From: Roseibium aggregatum IAM 12614
Lineage (GTDB): Bacteria; Pseudomonadota; Alphaproteobacteria; Rhizobiales; Stappiaceae
Direction: 5' to 3'
Length of the DNA stretch: 64,000 bases
NCBI RefSeq assembly: GCF_000168975.1
Contig: NZ_AAUW01000006.1
Coordinates: 186,001 to 250,000, forward strand
Shown here: in pieces, positions 8,669-16,562 of the stretch
Position numbering within the stretch: position 1 is the first letter of the stretch
How the letters are laid out: every line of letters begins with the position of its first letter
The notes under the pieces: model-generated
Told to the model about the DNA's origin: nothing
What the model saw: the letters and a program-made list of their open reading frames with translations, nothing else
The model's database searches: none
Translations under genes and position numbers: made by a program

Positions 8669-9283
8669 GTTCAGCAATCCGAGTTGCTCCAGTTCCGCGC
8701 GCAACCCTTCAGCCCCCTTGAAGTGATGCACCGCCATGCCGGCCTTGCGGGCGGCTTCGACGTTGCGCTCGCTGTCATCGATGAACAGGCAGTCATTCGC
8801 CTTCAGTCCGTTACGCTCCAGCAGGATTTCGTAGATACGCAGGCCGGGCTTGATCTCCCTTTCAGCGCCTGAGACGACGATGTCGCGGAAGCTTGTCTTT
8901 AAAAACGGAAATCGTTCCTGTGCCTGCGCAAACTTGTCTTCCGAGAAATTGGTGATCGCGTAGAGCGGCGTGTCCTGGGACTTGAGCTGTGCGAGCAAGT
9001 CGGGCGTGCCGGGAATTTCGCCTGGCACCATGTCGTGCCAGCGGTTGTCGTAGGCTGCAATGAGCTCCGCCTTGTCCGGATGTTGGCGGGACAGAACATC
9101 GACGGCCTCGGCCCAGGGCCGGCCGAGATCCTGCTGCAGGTTCCACTCCATTGTGCAGATCGTCGTCAGGAACTCTTCGCGTGCGGCGGCATCCGGAATC
9201 AGCTCGCGATATAGATATTCGGGATTCCATTCGATCAGGACATTCCCTATATCGAAGACGACGGTCGTGATAGCATCGCTCAT
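8663..9283 (-). CDS. HAD-superfamily phosphatase, YihX-like
   Basis: This 206-residue HAD subfamily IA hydrolase has motif I as FDIGNVLIEWNP with the nucleophile at D11. The usual second Asp of DxD is Gly, as in YihX-type alpha-glucose-1-phosphate phosphatases and related HAD proteins. Motif II is the Thr/Ser in AITNFSEDKF, motif III the Lys in EIKPGLRIYE, and motif IV is FIDDSERN. The C-terminal Gln/Leu-rich tail is typical. I place the start at the ATG at 9283, because the longer frame to 9340 begins with TTG and reads through non-family sequence. It is divergent from the PhnD-like gene. Which sugar phosphate it uses cannot be told. Confidence 0.85.
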   Translation of the reverse strand: MSDAITTVVFDIGNVLIEWNPEYLYRELIPDAAAREEFLTTICTMEWNLQQDLGRPWAEAVDVLSRQHPDKAELIAAYDNRWHDMVPGEIPGTPDLLAQLKSQDTPLYAITNFSEDKFAQAQERFPFLKTSFRDIVVSGAEREIKPGLRIYEILLERNGLKANDCLFIDDSERNVEAARKAGMAVHHFKGAEGLRAELEQLGLLNG

Positions 9284-9376
9284 GTGGCCGATCCGGTTTT
9301 CTGGCGGAAGTTGTTCAAAAGGCGAGTTATTATTTTGCAAGTTTCATCAGAAGGTTATGTCGGCAATGTGGCACTT

Positions 9377-10309
9377 GTGAAGCGCCTTTTCCGATGGATC
9401 ACCCCCTTTCTGGCGGCGGTCTTGTTCACCGCCGCCGCTCATGCAGAAGACGCGCAATCCATGCCTGACCGCTTGCGGCTCGGCGTGGTGGTCGCGACTG
9501 ACGAGGGGGCGCGCGATCGGGTGGAGCCATTTCGTCTTGCTCTGGAGGAAATCGCCGATTTGCCGGTGGACCTCTTTCTGATGGACACCATGGCGGACGC
9601 TGTTGAGGCGCTCTCCACCGGCAAGATCGATTATGCCCGGCTCTCTCCCTCCGCTTATGCCGCTGTGTACCAGCTTTGCAGTTGCGTGGAGCCGCTGGTG
9701 ACCGCTGCGCCGGACGATTTCCCGGCCCGCTTCTATGCCATTCTGGTCGCCAGACGAGGCGCTGAACAGGTGACCCTGGCTGACCTCAAGGGGACACGCC
9801 TTGCCGTCGGTGGTGCGCACACCGTGACCGGTTACCGCGTTCCACTTGCCAATCTGGCGGCGGACGGTATCGATGCGCGCGCGCACTTCCGTGCGCTTGT
9901 CGAGGTGAAGGATCCGGTCGAAGGTATCCGTGCCGTTCTGGATGGCCGGGTCGAGGCGGCTCTGGGCTGGTCGACGCTGGCGGGCGAGGCAAAGAACGGC
10001 TACACGGCCGGCACGCTCAACGACTTTTACGTTTCAGGTGAACGCGGCTTCAAGGATCTGGAAGTCGTGTGGCGCTCGCCGCCGATCCCTTATTCAGCGC
10101 ATACCGTGCGCAAGGATTTGCCTGACACGTTGAAACGGCGTCTCAGGGCCGGCTTGATGGACATGCGCCGGGAAGCGCCCGACGCCTATCTGGCCATTGA
10201 ACCGGACCTTCCGGGCGGGTTCGAGCCTGTGGTGCATGCCGATTACCGGCCGGTTCTGCGCACCTATGAAAACGACTACGCGGCGTTGCTCGATCCGGTG
10301 GGCCGCTGA
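9377..10309 (+). CDS. PhnD-like periplasmic substrate-binding protein (orphan)
   Basis: This 310-residue exported protein of the phosphate/phosphite/phosphonate-binding (PhnD) family starts with a clear signal peptide, MKRLFRWITPFLAAVLFTA followed by AAHAED. The mature part shows the two-lobe pattern: an N-terminal RLRLGVVVATDEGARD strand, a GKIDYARLSPSAYAA segment typical of PhnD, and LADLKGTRLAVGGAHTVTGY before the second lobe. No ATPase or permease gene lies next to it, so it may serve a distant transporter or act as a sensor domain. The start is uncertain: GTG at 9377 gives the best signal peptide and GTG at 9368 adds three residues. It converges on ackA with only 34 bp between stops. Confidence 0.8.
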   Translation: MKRLFRWITPFLAAVLFTAAAHAEDAQSMPDRLRLGVVVATDEGARDRVEPFRLALEEIADLPVDLFLMDTMADAVEALSTGKIDYARLSPSAYAAVYQLCSCVEPLVTAAPDDFPARFYAILVARRGAEQVTLADLKGTRLAVGGAHTVTGYRVPLANLAADGIDARAHFRALVEVKDPVEGIRAVLDGRVEAALGWSTLAGEAKNGYTAGTLNDFYVSGERGFKDLEVVWRSPPIPYSAHTVRKDLPDTLKRRLRAGLMDMRREAPDAYLAIEPDLPGGFEPVVHADYRPVLRTYENDYAALLDPVGR

Positions 10310-10343
10310 ACGGATCGCTGTTCACCGCAACGACGGTCCGCCC

Positions 10344-11519
10344 TCAGCCGTTGGTGTCCAGCAGCTTTTCGGTGTGATGCCGGATCATGGCTTCTTCATC
10401 GGTCGGGATAACCAGAATATTGATGCGGGAGGTTTCGGCCGAGACAACCTCTGCGCCCGCCTCGTTTCTGGCCGGATCGATTTCAAGGCCAAGCCACTCT
10501 TGTCCTTCGCAGACTTTCTCGCGGATCAGTGCCGAGTTCTCGCCAATGCCGCCGGTGAAGACAACAGTGTCGAGGCCGCTGAGAACGGCAGCCATGCCGC
10601 CCAGTTCCCGTCGGATGCGGAAAACGAAATACTCGATGGCTTCAGCGGCTTTCGGGTCGCTGCTTTGCGTCAGGGTGCGCATGTCCTGGCTGATGCCGGA
10701 AAGCCCCTTGAGGCCTGACTGCTTGTAAAGCAGATCCGAAACAGCATCTGGGCTCATGCCCTTGGTCGTCAGCAGGTACAGTACCACACCGGGATCGAGC
10801 TGCCCGCAGCGCGTTCCCATCGGCAAGCCGTCGAGTGCGGTAAAGCCCATGGTCGAGCCGATGCTCTTGCCTTCGCGGATGGCGCACATGGAAGCCCCGT
10901 TGCCAAGGTGCGCCACGATCAGCCGGCCGGCATAGATCTCCGGATGAGCCTGTTTCAGGTAGGAGCAGATATACTCGTAAGACAGCCCGTGAAAACCGTA
11001 GCGACGCACGCCTTCGTCATAAAGGGGCCGGGGCAGGGCGAAAGTATCGTTGACCCACGGGTGGCTGCGATGGAAGGCAGTATCGAAACAGGCGACCTGC
11101 ATCGCCTCCGGAAAAGCGTCGTTGGCGGCAGCAATCCCGGCCAGATTATGCGGTTGATGCAGGGGGGCGAGCGGTTCGAGTGCTTTGAGATCCGCCAGGA
11201 CCTCTGCTGTCAGGCGAACCGGTTCGGTGTGAGGCACGCCGCCATGGACTACCCTGTGGCCGACGGCATCGACACTGCGACCGCCGAGTTCCTGTTCCAG
11301 GACCGGCAGAAGGGCGGCGAGTGCAGCCACGTGGCTCCGGCCTTCGTCTGCGGTGAGTGCCCTGTCCACTCTTGTATCGGAAACTCGTGAGGCAAGGGCA
11401 ATACGCGGCGTGGCCCCCAGTCCGGAGATCTGCCCCTTGAGCTGAACGCTTTCTCCCGAATAGAGCGTAAACTTGATAGACGATGAGCCCGAGTTCAGGA
11501 CAAGAATGACCGGGTCCAT
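10344..11519 (-). CDS. ackA: Acetate kinase
   Basis: This 391-residue cytoplasmic ASKHA-fold kinase interconverts acetyl phosphate plus ADP and acetate plus ATP. The N-terminal phosphate loop LNSGSSSIKF is at about residues 8-17. The VVHGG motif, DTAFH, the RYGFHGLSYEY segment with the catalytic Arg/His environment, HLGNGAS and TGGIGENS are all present. Its ATG overlaps the last base of the upstream phosphate acetyltransferase gene, so the two are certainly co-transcribed and probably translationally coupled. The next-step enzyme, Pta, is thus its direct operon partner. Confidence 0.96.
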   Translation of the reverse strand: MDPVILVLNSGSSSIKFTLYSGESVQLKGQISGLGATPRIALASRVSDTRVDRALTADEGRSHVAALAALLPVLEQELGGRSVDAVGHRVVHGGVPHTEPVRLTAEVLADLKALEPLAPLHQPHNLAGIAAANDAFPEAMQVACFDTAFHRSHPWVNDTFALPRPLYDEGVRRYGFHGLSYEYICSYLKQAHPEIYAGRLIVAHLGNGASMCAIREGKSIGSTMGFTALDGLPMGTRCGQLDPGVVLYLLTTKGMSPDAVSDLLYKQSGLKGLSGISQDMRTLTQSSDPKAAEAIEYFVFRIRRELGGMAAVLSGLDTVVFTGGIGENSALIREKVCEGQEWLGLEIDPARNEAGAEVVSAETSRINILVIPTDEEAMIRHHTEKLLDTNG

Positions 11520-12934
11520 TATCCGTCGCCTTCCCTGTCGAAAATGCCTGCCGGATTGCCGGTTGCTTGCCAGTGCGTGTAAAGCAGGGCTAGGGCGCAG
11601 GAGGCTAGGCGAGCCCGGCTGTCGTCGGCCCGGCTGGTCAGCATGATGGGAACCTTGGCGCCGATGACCAGGCCGGCTGCTTCCGCATGAGCGATGAAGG
11701 TCAGTTCCTTCGCCAGCATGTTGCCCGATTCCAGGTTCGGTACGATCAGGACCTCTGCATGTCCGGCAACCAGGGAGGTGATGCCCTTGGTTCGGGCTGC
11801 CTGCACATCGATCGCGTTGTCCATCGCCAGGGGACCGTCGACGATTGCGCCGGTGATCTGGCCGCGTTCGGCCATCTTGGAAAGGACCGCCGCATCGAGG
11901 CTGGACGGGATCGCCGGGTTCACGGTTTCAATTGCGGACAGAACGCCCACGCGTGGCATTTCCAGGCCAAGAGACAAGGCGGCGTCAATGGCGTTCTGGG
12001 TGATGTCAACCTTGGTGTTGAGGTCGGGTGTGATGTTGATTGCGGCGTCCGAAATCAGGACCGGGGTCTTGCGGCCCGGAATATCCATCACGAAGACATG
12101 GCTGATGCGCCGCTTGGTTCTGAGCCCGCCATCGCGTTTGACCACGTGGTGTAGAAGATGATCGGTGTGAAGGTGGCCTTTCATCACGGCCTTGACCCGG
12201 CCTTCATGCACCAGCGCGACGGCACGGCCGGCCGCTTCCATTTCATCTTCGATATCGATCAGCTCATAGGGGCTGAGGTCTTCATCAAGTTCTTTGGCTG
12301 CAGCTTCAATCCGGTTTTTCGCGCCGATCAGGATGGGTTGGATCAGCCCCTCGCGGGCGGCCATCAGGGCACCTTCCAGCGAGTTGGGATCGTCTGGTGC
12401 GGCCACCGCGGTCGGCAGGGCAGGCAGGGTTTTTGCCAGTTCTATCATCCGGTTGAAGTGCCGGTGGCGCTGCACCAGGATCGCAGGAATGTCGCTGGAA
12501 TCAAACTCGATGAGCTGTGTCGGCGCAGCGACTTCGGCAACGCCTTCAACAAGCCGGGTGCCGTCTCCCCGTGTCACCGACATGTCGAACACGACGATAT
12601 TGTTCGGCCGTTTTTCGGTTGCCGTGACCCTCACATGCAGCTTGTCGCCGACCGCGGCTCCGCCAAGAAAGCGGAACGACTGGGCCTTGTAGATCGTGCC
12701 GGGCCCGGGAAGAATGTTGCCGAGTACCGCGGAGGCAAGCCCTCCGACCCACATGGCCGGTGCAACGGGTTTGTCGATATGACCATCGCCGGTCCAGTCG
12801 GTGTCAGGCAGATGTATCGGATTGTGATTGCCGGATGCGTGCGCAAAGACCAGAAGGTCGTTGGAGGAGCATTCCCGCACGATTTCCGCGGTGTCGCCGA
12901 CTTTGATCTGATCGTAAGTCTTGTTAGTCGCCAT
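11519..12934 (-). CDS. Bifunctional MaoC-type enoyl-CoA hydratase / phosphate acetyltransferase
   Basis: This 471-residue fusion has a MaoC hot-dog domain over about residues 1-140 (FAHASGNHNPIHLPD includes the hydratase Asp/His pair) and a PTA_PTB acyltransferase domain from about 165 to the C-terminus (DAAVLSKMAERGQITGAIVDGPLAMDNA). The second domain moves an acetyl or short acyl group between CoA and phosphate, feeding ackA, which begins at its last base. MaoC-Pta fusions are known in alphaproteobacteria. The natural acyl chain could be acetyl or butyryl-like, because the PTB and PTA families share this domain. The ATG at 12934 has only a weak ribosome binding site. Confidence 0.93.
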   Translation of the reverse strand: MATNKTYDQIKVGDTAEIVRECSSNDLLVFAHASGNHNPIHLPDTDWTGDGHIDKPVAPAMWVGGLASAVLGNILPGPGTIYKAQSFRFLGGAAVGDKLHVRVTATEKRPNNIVVFDMSVTRGDGTRLVEGVAEVAAPTQLIEFDSSDIPAILVQRHRHFNRMIELAKTLPALPTAVAAPDDPNSLEGALMAAREGLIQPILIGAKNRIEAAAKELDEDLSPYELIDIEDEMEAAGRAVALVHEGRVKAVMKGHLHTDHLLHHVVKRDGGLRTKRRISHVFVMDIPGRKTPVLISDAAINITPDLNTKVDITQNAIDAALSLGLEMPRVGVLSAIETVNPAIPSSLDAAVLSKMAERGQITGAIVDGPLAMDNAIDVQAARTKGITSLVAGHAEVLIVPNLESGNMLAKELTFIAHAEAAGLVIGAKVPIMLTSRADDSRARLASCALALLYTHWQATGNPAGIFDREGDG

Positions 12935-13128
12935 CGGTTCAAAAATCCCATACTCAAAAGCGCATATTGCGACGCAGCATTGCGAGGCAGACTAGCCGGA
13001 TTGTGCGAAGTTAAAAATACGGGAGTTAGCTTAGAGAGGTGTCCCGTCGCTTGAAACAGCGAATGTCAGGTCGCGATGGTAGGTTCTGGCGCCGCCCTTT
13101 TCGCCTGGCGGCCCTTACGCTTGTTTCC

Positions 13129-13737
13129 TCAGCAAGCCGGGCATTTGACAGTGTCTGTCAGCCGCGGGCGCAGGTAATAGGAGTCGCTCAGGTCGATCGA
13201 GGATTCCCTGGCAAAATACGTGGTGAACATGCCGGAGAACGTCGGCACGTACTTGAGGTTCGCCTGAGCCAGAACAATTGACGAATTCGGGACAGCTACA
13301 GTTTCCGGAAGTTCAATCGGTGGCTTGGACCCCTCCGGCCAGGCAGAGCCACCCTTCGACGAATAACTCCAATCGACAGCCGGAGTGCCCTCGTCATCGA
13401 ACGTGACACTGGCCACGATCGTTTCCAGGTCTGTGTCAGGATAAGGATCAATGATCTTGCCACCGATATCCAGCATGGCTTTCAGGTCGGCAGGCGTAAG
13501 GGTCTGACCTTGAGCGACAAGGTCGGCGACAGAGTTGGCGATACGGCTGACCTTTCGGTCATGGTCCAGGGTTCCGGTAACTTCCTCCATGCCGATCAGC
13601 AGGATCAGCATGAAGGGCAGGATCATTGCAAACTCGATCGCGGTAACCGCCCGCTTGTCGGCGCCGATGCTCCGCAATCCGGTCAGGAAACACCGGGGCT
13701 GTGGGAAATGACGACGCGTCTTAGTTCCAGGGTTCAT
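13129..13737 (-). CDS. TadE/TadG-like minor pseudopilin
   Basis: This 202-residue protein has the class-IV prepilin-like N-terminus of TadE-family pilus proteins, RAVTAIEFAMILPFML at about residues 29-44. The conserved Glu is at mature position 5 and a hydrophobic helix follows. The residue before the cleavage site is Ala, not Gly. The remainder is a periplasmic domain rich in Asp/Ser with a C-terminal CPAC. It follows the other TadE gene in the same direction and overlaps it by 17 bases (13721-13737), so the two form an operon. It is too short for a vWA-type TadG. The predicted role is a minor component or scaffold of the Flp pilus. Confidence 0.82.
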   Translation of the reverse strand: MNPGTKTRRHFPQPRCFLTGLRSIGADKRAVTAIEFAMILPFMLILLIGMEEVTGTLDHDRKVSRIANSVADLVAQGQTLTPADLKAMLDIGGKIIDPYPDTDLETIVASVTFDDEGTPAVDWSYSSKGGSAWPEGSKPPIELPETVAVPNSSIVLAQANLKYVPTFSGMFTTYFARESSIDLSDSYYLRPRLTDTVKCPAC

Positions 13738-14275
13738 TTCGAAACACCATGGTAGAGGTGAGATAGCGCTCGTTGCCGTGATCTGCGAGATTCAGCGCCA
13801 GAAGCGATGTGATCATCGGCCATTTATAGATGGCGTTCACAACGACGATTTCGCCTGCTCCGGCATCTTCGTAATTGGACTCTTCTTTCAGATTGCCTTC
13901 TTCATCGTAAAGGCTCTCGCTTGCGGACTTTGCCAGGGCAAAGGTTTCAACCTTGTCGACATCGACCACCAGCCTGTCCATGGAGCACAGAAAATCCGGA
14001 AGATTGTCGCATATATGTGTCTTGAAGGTCGTGGCGTTAAAGCCGCCCTCATGAGCCTGGCCAGTGCGGATTTCACGGGACGCGGTGATCACCGCATTGT
14101 CGAACATCCGGTTGACGAAATGGTAGAGGCCCACTTCAATGATCCCGAACACGACTGTAAAAAACGGAATTGCGATCAGCGCGAATTCGACGGCGGTCGC
14201 ACCGCTGTCATTCCTGCCAAAGGCGGCACGCCCTCTATTCTGTCTTGATGTGAGAAGCCGCTTCAACACGCGCAT
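13721..14275 (-). CDS. tadE: TadE-family pseudopilin
   Basis: This 184-residue TadE-like protein carries the processing motif SG|ATAVEFALIAIPFF at about residues 24-38, with Gly before the cut and Glu at +5, a hydrophobic stem and an extracytoplasmic domain. It is expected to be cut by the prepilin peptidase encoded at 15634-16140 and to help assemble the Flp pilus. It overlaps the next TadE-like gene and lies 27 bp after the RcpA-N-like gene at 14303, so the three minus-strand genes form one operon divergent from pilA. Confidence 0.88.
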   Translation of the reverse strand: MRVLKRLLTSRQNRGRAAFGRNDSGATAVEFALIAIPFFTVVFGIIEVGLYHFVNRMFDNAVITASREIRTGQAHEGGFNATTFKTHICDNLPDFLCSMDRLVVDVDKVETFALAKSASESLYDEEGNLKEESNYEDAGAGEIVVVNAIYKWPMITSLLALNLADHGNERYLTSTMVFRNEPWN

Positions 14276-14302
14276 TCGGTGACTACTCCGTCAACTGGTC
14301 CA

Positions 14303-14767
14303 TTACTGCGGCGCGCCGGCTGCCCTTATCGCCAGGTCGTTGCGCGCGCTTGCCTGGTCGGCGGTTTCCTTGAAGGCCTCGTTCGAGTCTCCCAGACGCA
14401 GCACCGGCTCGCACGCCGGATTGCAGGACAGAGATTCCCGTGAGACTTTTCTGTAGACCGACACCACATCGTCATCCGACGCCTTGACCGTGATGGTTTC
14501 GTCCACGATCGGCTTGTTGTCGCCATCCAGGATGACAAGGTTGGTGGTTCCGTAGCTCTTGCCCGTAATGACAACGGTGTTCTGATCGAACATCGCCACA
14601 TCCGCGATAAAGGGATTGCCGACAATCACCGCCGCGGCGCCGTCCTCGATCCTGAAGACCTTGGCGCGATCGACCGTGACGAGCACCGGGCCGTCCTGCG
14701 CGACCGCTACGGTCGTGCTCAGGGCAACGGCAAACAGGCCAGTCCATCTGATTAGCTGCGCAAACAT
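14303..14767 (-). CDS. Exported pilus-assembly protein with RcpA/CpaC N-terminal domain
   Basis: This 154-residue protein with signal peptide (LFAVALSTTVAVAQ) consists almost only of the domain found at the N-terminus of CpaC/RcpA secretins: VTVDRAKVFRIEDGAAAVIVGNP, then IADVAMFDQNTVVITGKSYG and TNLVILDGD. It lacks the secretin pore. It probably binds in the periplasm near the secretin encoded at 17372. The start is taken at the ATG at 14767, with TTGGAG upstream; a longer frame begins with TTG at 14815. It heads the minus-strand tadE operon. Similar stand-alone domains occur in alphaproteobacterial Tad loci, but their function is not settled. Confidence 0.82.
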   Translation of the reverse strand: MFAQLIRWTGLFAVALSTTVAVAQDGPVLVTVDRAKVFRIEDGAAAVIVGNPFIADVAMFDQNTVVITGKSYGTTNLVILDGDNKPIVDETITVKASDDDVVSVYRKVSRESLSCNPACEPVLRLGDSNEAFKETADQASARNDLAIRAAGAPQ

Positions 14768-15293
14768 GCCTATGGATACTCCAATTGTGCATTTTCTTAG
14801 AAGATCATGCGTCAAACGTGGTGAACGATCTGCTAACGGCTGTCCGAAAGAAGTGTGAAGGGATCTTGTGTCGCTATTCCGTCCGGTTATTCGCGCGGTT
14901 GGTCTTTATTCCTGCGCTTGAGGACGTTTTTCTGTGCATGCATACTTTTTGCGGCGTCAGACTGGAATATTTCAGAAAGAAATCCTCGTATAAACGGCGC
15001 TAAAACTCAAATAAGAACTAAGAAATGAGCGCATTAAATTTCGAATAGTGATAGATATAGGTCGATATATTCAAATTTCGCGAGTTTATATTAAAGTTTT
15101 TAGAGCGTATTAATAAATTTTTATTTATACATATTGTTAACTATAGTAATAATTGCCAGCATTCTCTTCATGGAGGGTGGTAAATTTAACTTGTTGGAAA
15201 GCTCTCTGTCCTAGGGTGAGCCTATGTCCAATCGGACACAAAAGATCCGACGGACTTGAAGCTGTCAATTCAGTGGTACTTGGAGCAAAACAC
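14768..15293. other. Divergent intergenic region upstream of pilA, partly AT-rich
   Basis: These 526 bases carry no gene I can support. Roughly 14990-15170 is strikingly AT-rich against the GC-rich surroundings, with tracts such as ATTAATAAATTTTTATTTATA and a GTTAAC at about 15136. A small hairpin, TGTCC-AATC-GGACA, lies near 15227-15240. The region should hold the promoters of pilA and of the minus-strand tadE operon; no unambiguous -35/-10 pair stands out. Confidence 0.5.
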
Positions 15294-15482
15294 ATGAAAT
15301 CTCTTATCAACCGTTTCGTAAATGACGAATCTGGCGCGACTGCAATCGAATACGGCCTGATCGCTGGCCTGCTGTCCATCGTGATTGTCGGTGCAGTGGC
15401 TGCAACCGGTACGTCCATCAGCGGCATCTTCACGAAGATCCAGGGCGAAATGAACACCGCAGCGACCAAGGTCGGCTCCTAA
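15294..15482 (+). CDS. pilA: Flp/PilA family major pilin
   Basis: This is a 62-residue Flp pilin precursor. A short basic leader ends at Gly14, and the mature protein would begin ATAIEYGLIAGLLSIVIVGA with the Flp motif Glu-Tyr at mature positions 5-6. It is the subunit of the adhesive Flp (type IVb) pilus, cut by the CpaA/TadV peptidase and polymerised by CpaF with TadB/TadC. The ATG at 15294 follows TTGGAGC. Its own terminator lies just downstream, which allows pilin to be made in excess over the assembly proteins. Confidence 0.96.
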   Translation: MKSLINRFVNDESGATAIEYGLIAGLLSIVIVGAVAATGTSISGIFTKIQGEMNTAATKVGS

Positions 15483-15490
15483 TCGCTCTC

Positions 15491-15550
15491 GGCGGCGCAA
15501 GCCGCCGATGAGGTTGAACAAGAACGGGCGGATTTTCCGCCCGTTTTTTG
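15491..15550 (+). terminator. Hairpin and rho-independent terminator after pilA
   Basis: A first hairpin, CGGCGGC-GCAA-GCCGCCG, spans about 15491-15508. The terminator proper pairs AACGGGCGG (15524-15532) with CCGCCCGTT (15538-15546) and runs into T residues to 15550. Confidence 0.88.
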
Positions 15551-15633
15551 TTCCTCGAGGTTGGTTTTCTGCGAAATGTTAACTTCTCCCCCCTAACCTT
15601 GAGACATTGGTTTTTCGAAGAGACGAAGTTTCC

Positions 15634-16140
15634 ATGGTTCAGGCTGCAATTCTCGTCATTTTTCCGATGCTGGTCGCTTTTGGCGGCGCTTCCGATCTGC
15701 TGACAATGACCATCCAGAACCGGGTATCCCTGCTGTTGATCGCGGGCTTTGCCATCCTGGCGGTCGCGACAGGCTTGCCGTTGCAGGCCTGGGGGATGCA
15801 TGCGCTGGCCTTCGCCGTTGTCTTCGCACCCTGTTTCCTGTTCTTCGCTTTCGGCTGGATGGGGGGAGGCGACGTCAAGTTCATCAGCGCGATTGCTTTA
15901 TGGATCGGCTTTTCCCAGGAACTGCTGATGTTCGTACTTTTCGTTGCTATCTATGGCATGTTCTTGACGTTCGGTCTTTTGATCATGCGTCAGCAAAGCG
16001 TCGTGCCATCTGTGCTCTACCGCCAGGAATGGTTCGCACGCCTTCATGACAGTAAAAGCGGAATTCCCTACGGCATCGCGATCGCGATTGCCGGTCTTCA
16101 GGTATATTCTTCCACTTACTGGTTTGATCTTATCCGCTGA
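15634..16140 (+). CDS. cpaA: Prepilin peptidase CpaA/TadV
   Basis: This 168-residue membrane aspartic peptidase of the A24 family processes Flp prepilin and TadE-like pseudopilins. It is mostly hydrophobic. The two catalytic aspartates are in GGASDLLTMTI (near residue 17) and in the GGGDVKFISAIALW motif (near residue 78). The ATG at 15634 gives the usual short N-terminus; an upstream in-frame TTG at 15607 is unlikely. It follows the pilA terminator and precedes a 422-bp gap before cpaB, so it may have its own promoter or depend on read-through. Confidence 0.94.
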   Translation: MVQAAILVIFPMLVAFGGASDLLTMTIQNRVSLLLIAGFAILAVATGLPLQAWGMHALAFAVVFAPCFLFFAFGWMGGGDVKFISAIALWIGFSQELLMFVLFVAIYGMFLTFGLLIMRQQSVVPSVLYRQEWFARLHDSKSGIPYGIAIAIAGLQVYSSTYWFDLIR

Positions 16141-16562
16141 CGGATTCTCCTGAACGACTTCTGCGGTATGGACCGCTGCCCGCTTTACCGTGCCTGCCGG
16201 GTTCTCTCGCCCTTGTCTGACGCGCTCACGTAGCGTGAACTCGCAATCCGTTCTCTGCGCTGAGGCGGAACAGTCGCCTGTAAGGGTAAAGAATGGCCTG
16301 TGCAGCGGTTATTGCCGTATTCTGCCTGCCTAACAGTCTTTCGCAACCACATTTCAAGCAAAAAGAAATCACGCCCATGAAGCTGTCTGGCTGCCAGTTG
16401 GCGCAGTAAACGTTGCAGAATGCAGTGATTTAAGAAAGTGTTCAGTAAAGTTAACGAATATTAACTGAAAACATCCACGTCTGATTAACCATGTTTTGAC
16501 CAATTACCCGTCATCCTAGTCAGGAACAGCGCATGTGCGCATAGGAATATTGGGTTTTGGTC
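16141..16562 (+). promoter_or_regulatory. Intergenic region before cpaB with TTAA-rich putative CtrA-type sites
   Basis: No gene is visible in these 422 bases. Near its right end are GTTAACGAATATTAAC (TTAA at 16451-16454 and 16461-16464) and TTAACCAT at 16485-16492. These resemble CtrA boxes, although the first pair is spaced by six bases and the consensus has seven. TTGACC at 16496 may be a -35. A small hairpin, CACG-TAGCGTGA-type, lies near 16225-16240. Pilus genes are known CtrA targets in Caulobacter; the assignment here is inference. Confidence 0.4.

Noticed and set aside
9284..9376. The 31-codon in-frame extension upstream of the PhnD-like signal peptide.
   Set aside because: It would bury the signal peptide inside the protein and overlaps the divergent HAD gene's promoter side.
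14785..15003. A 72-codon frame in the pilA upstream region.
   Set aside because: It runs into the AT-rich regulatory stretch, has no ribosome binding site, and its translation resembles no protein family.
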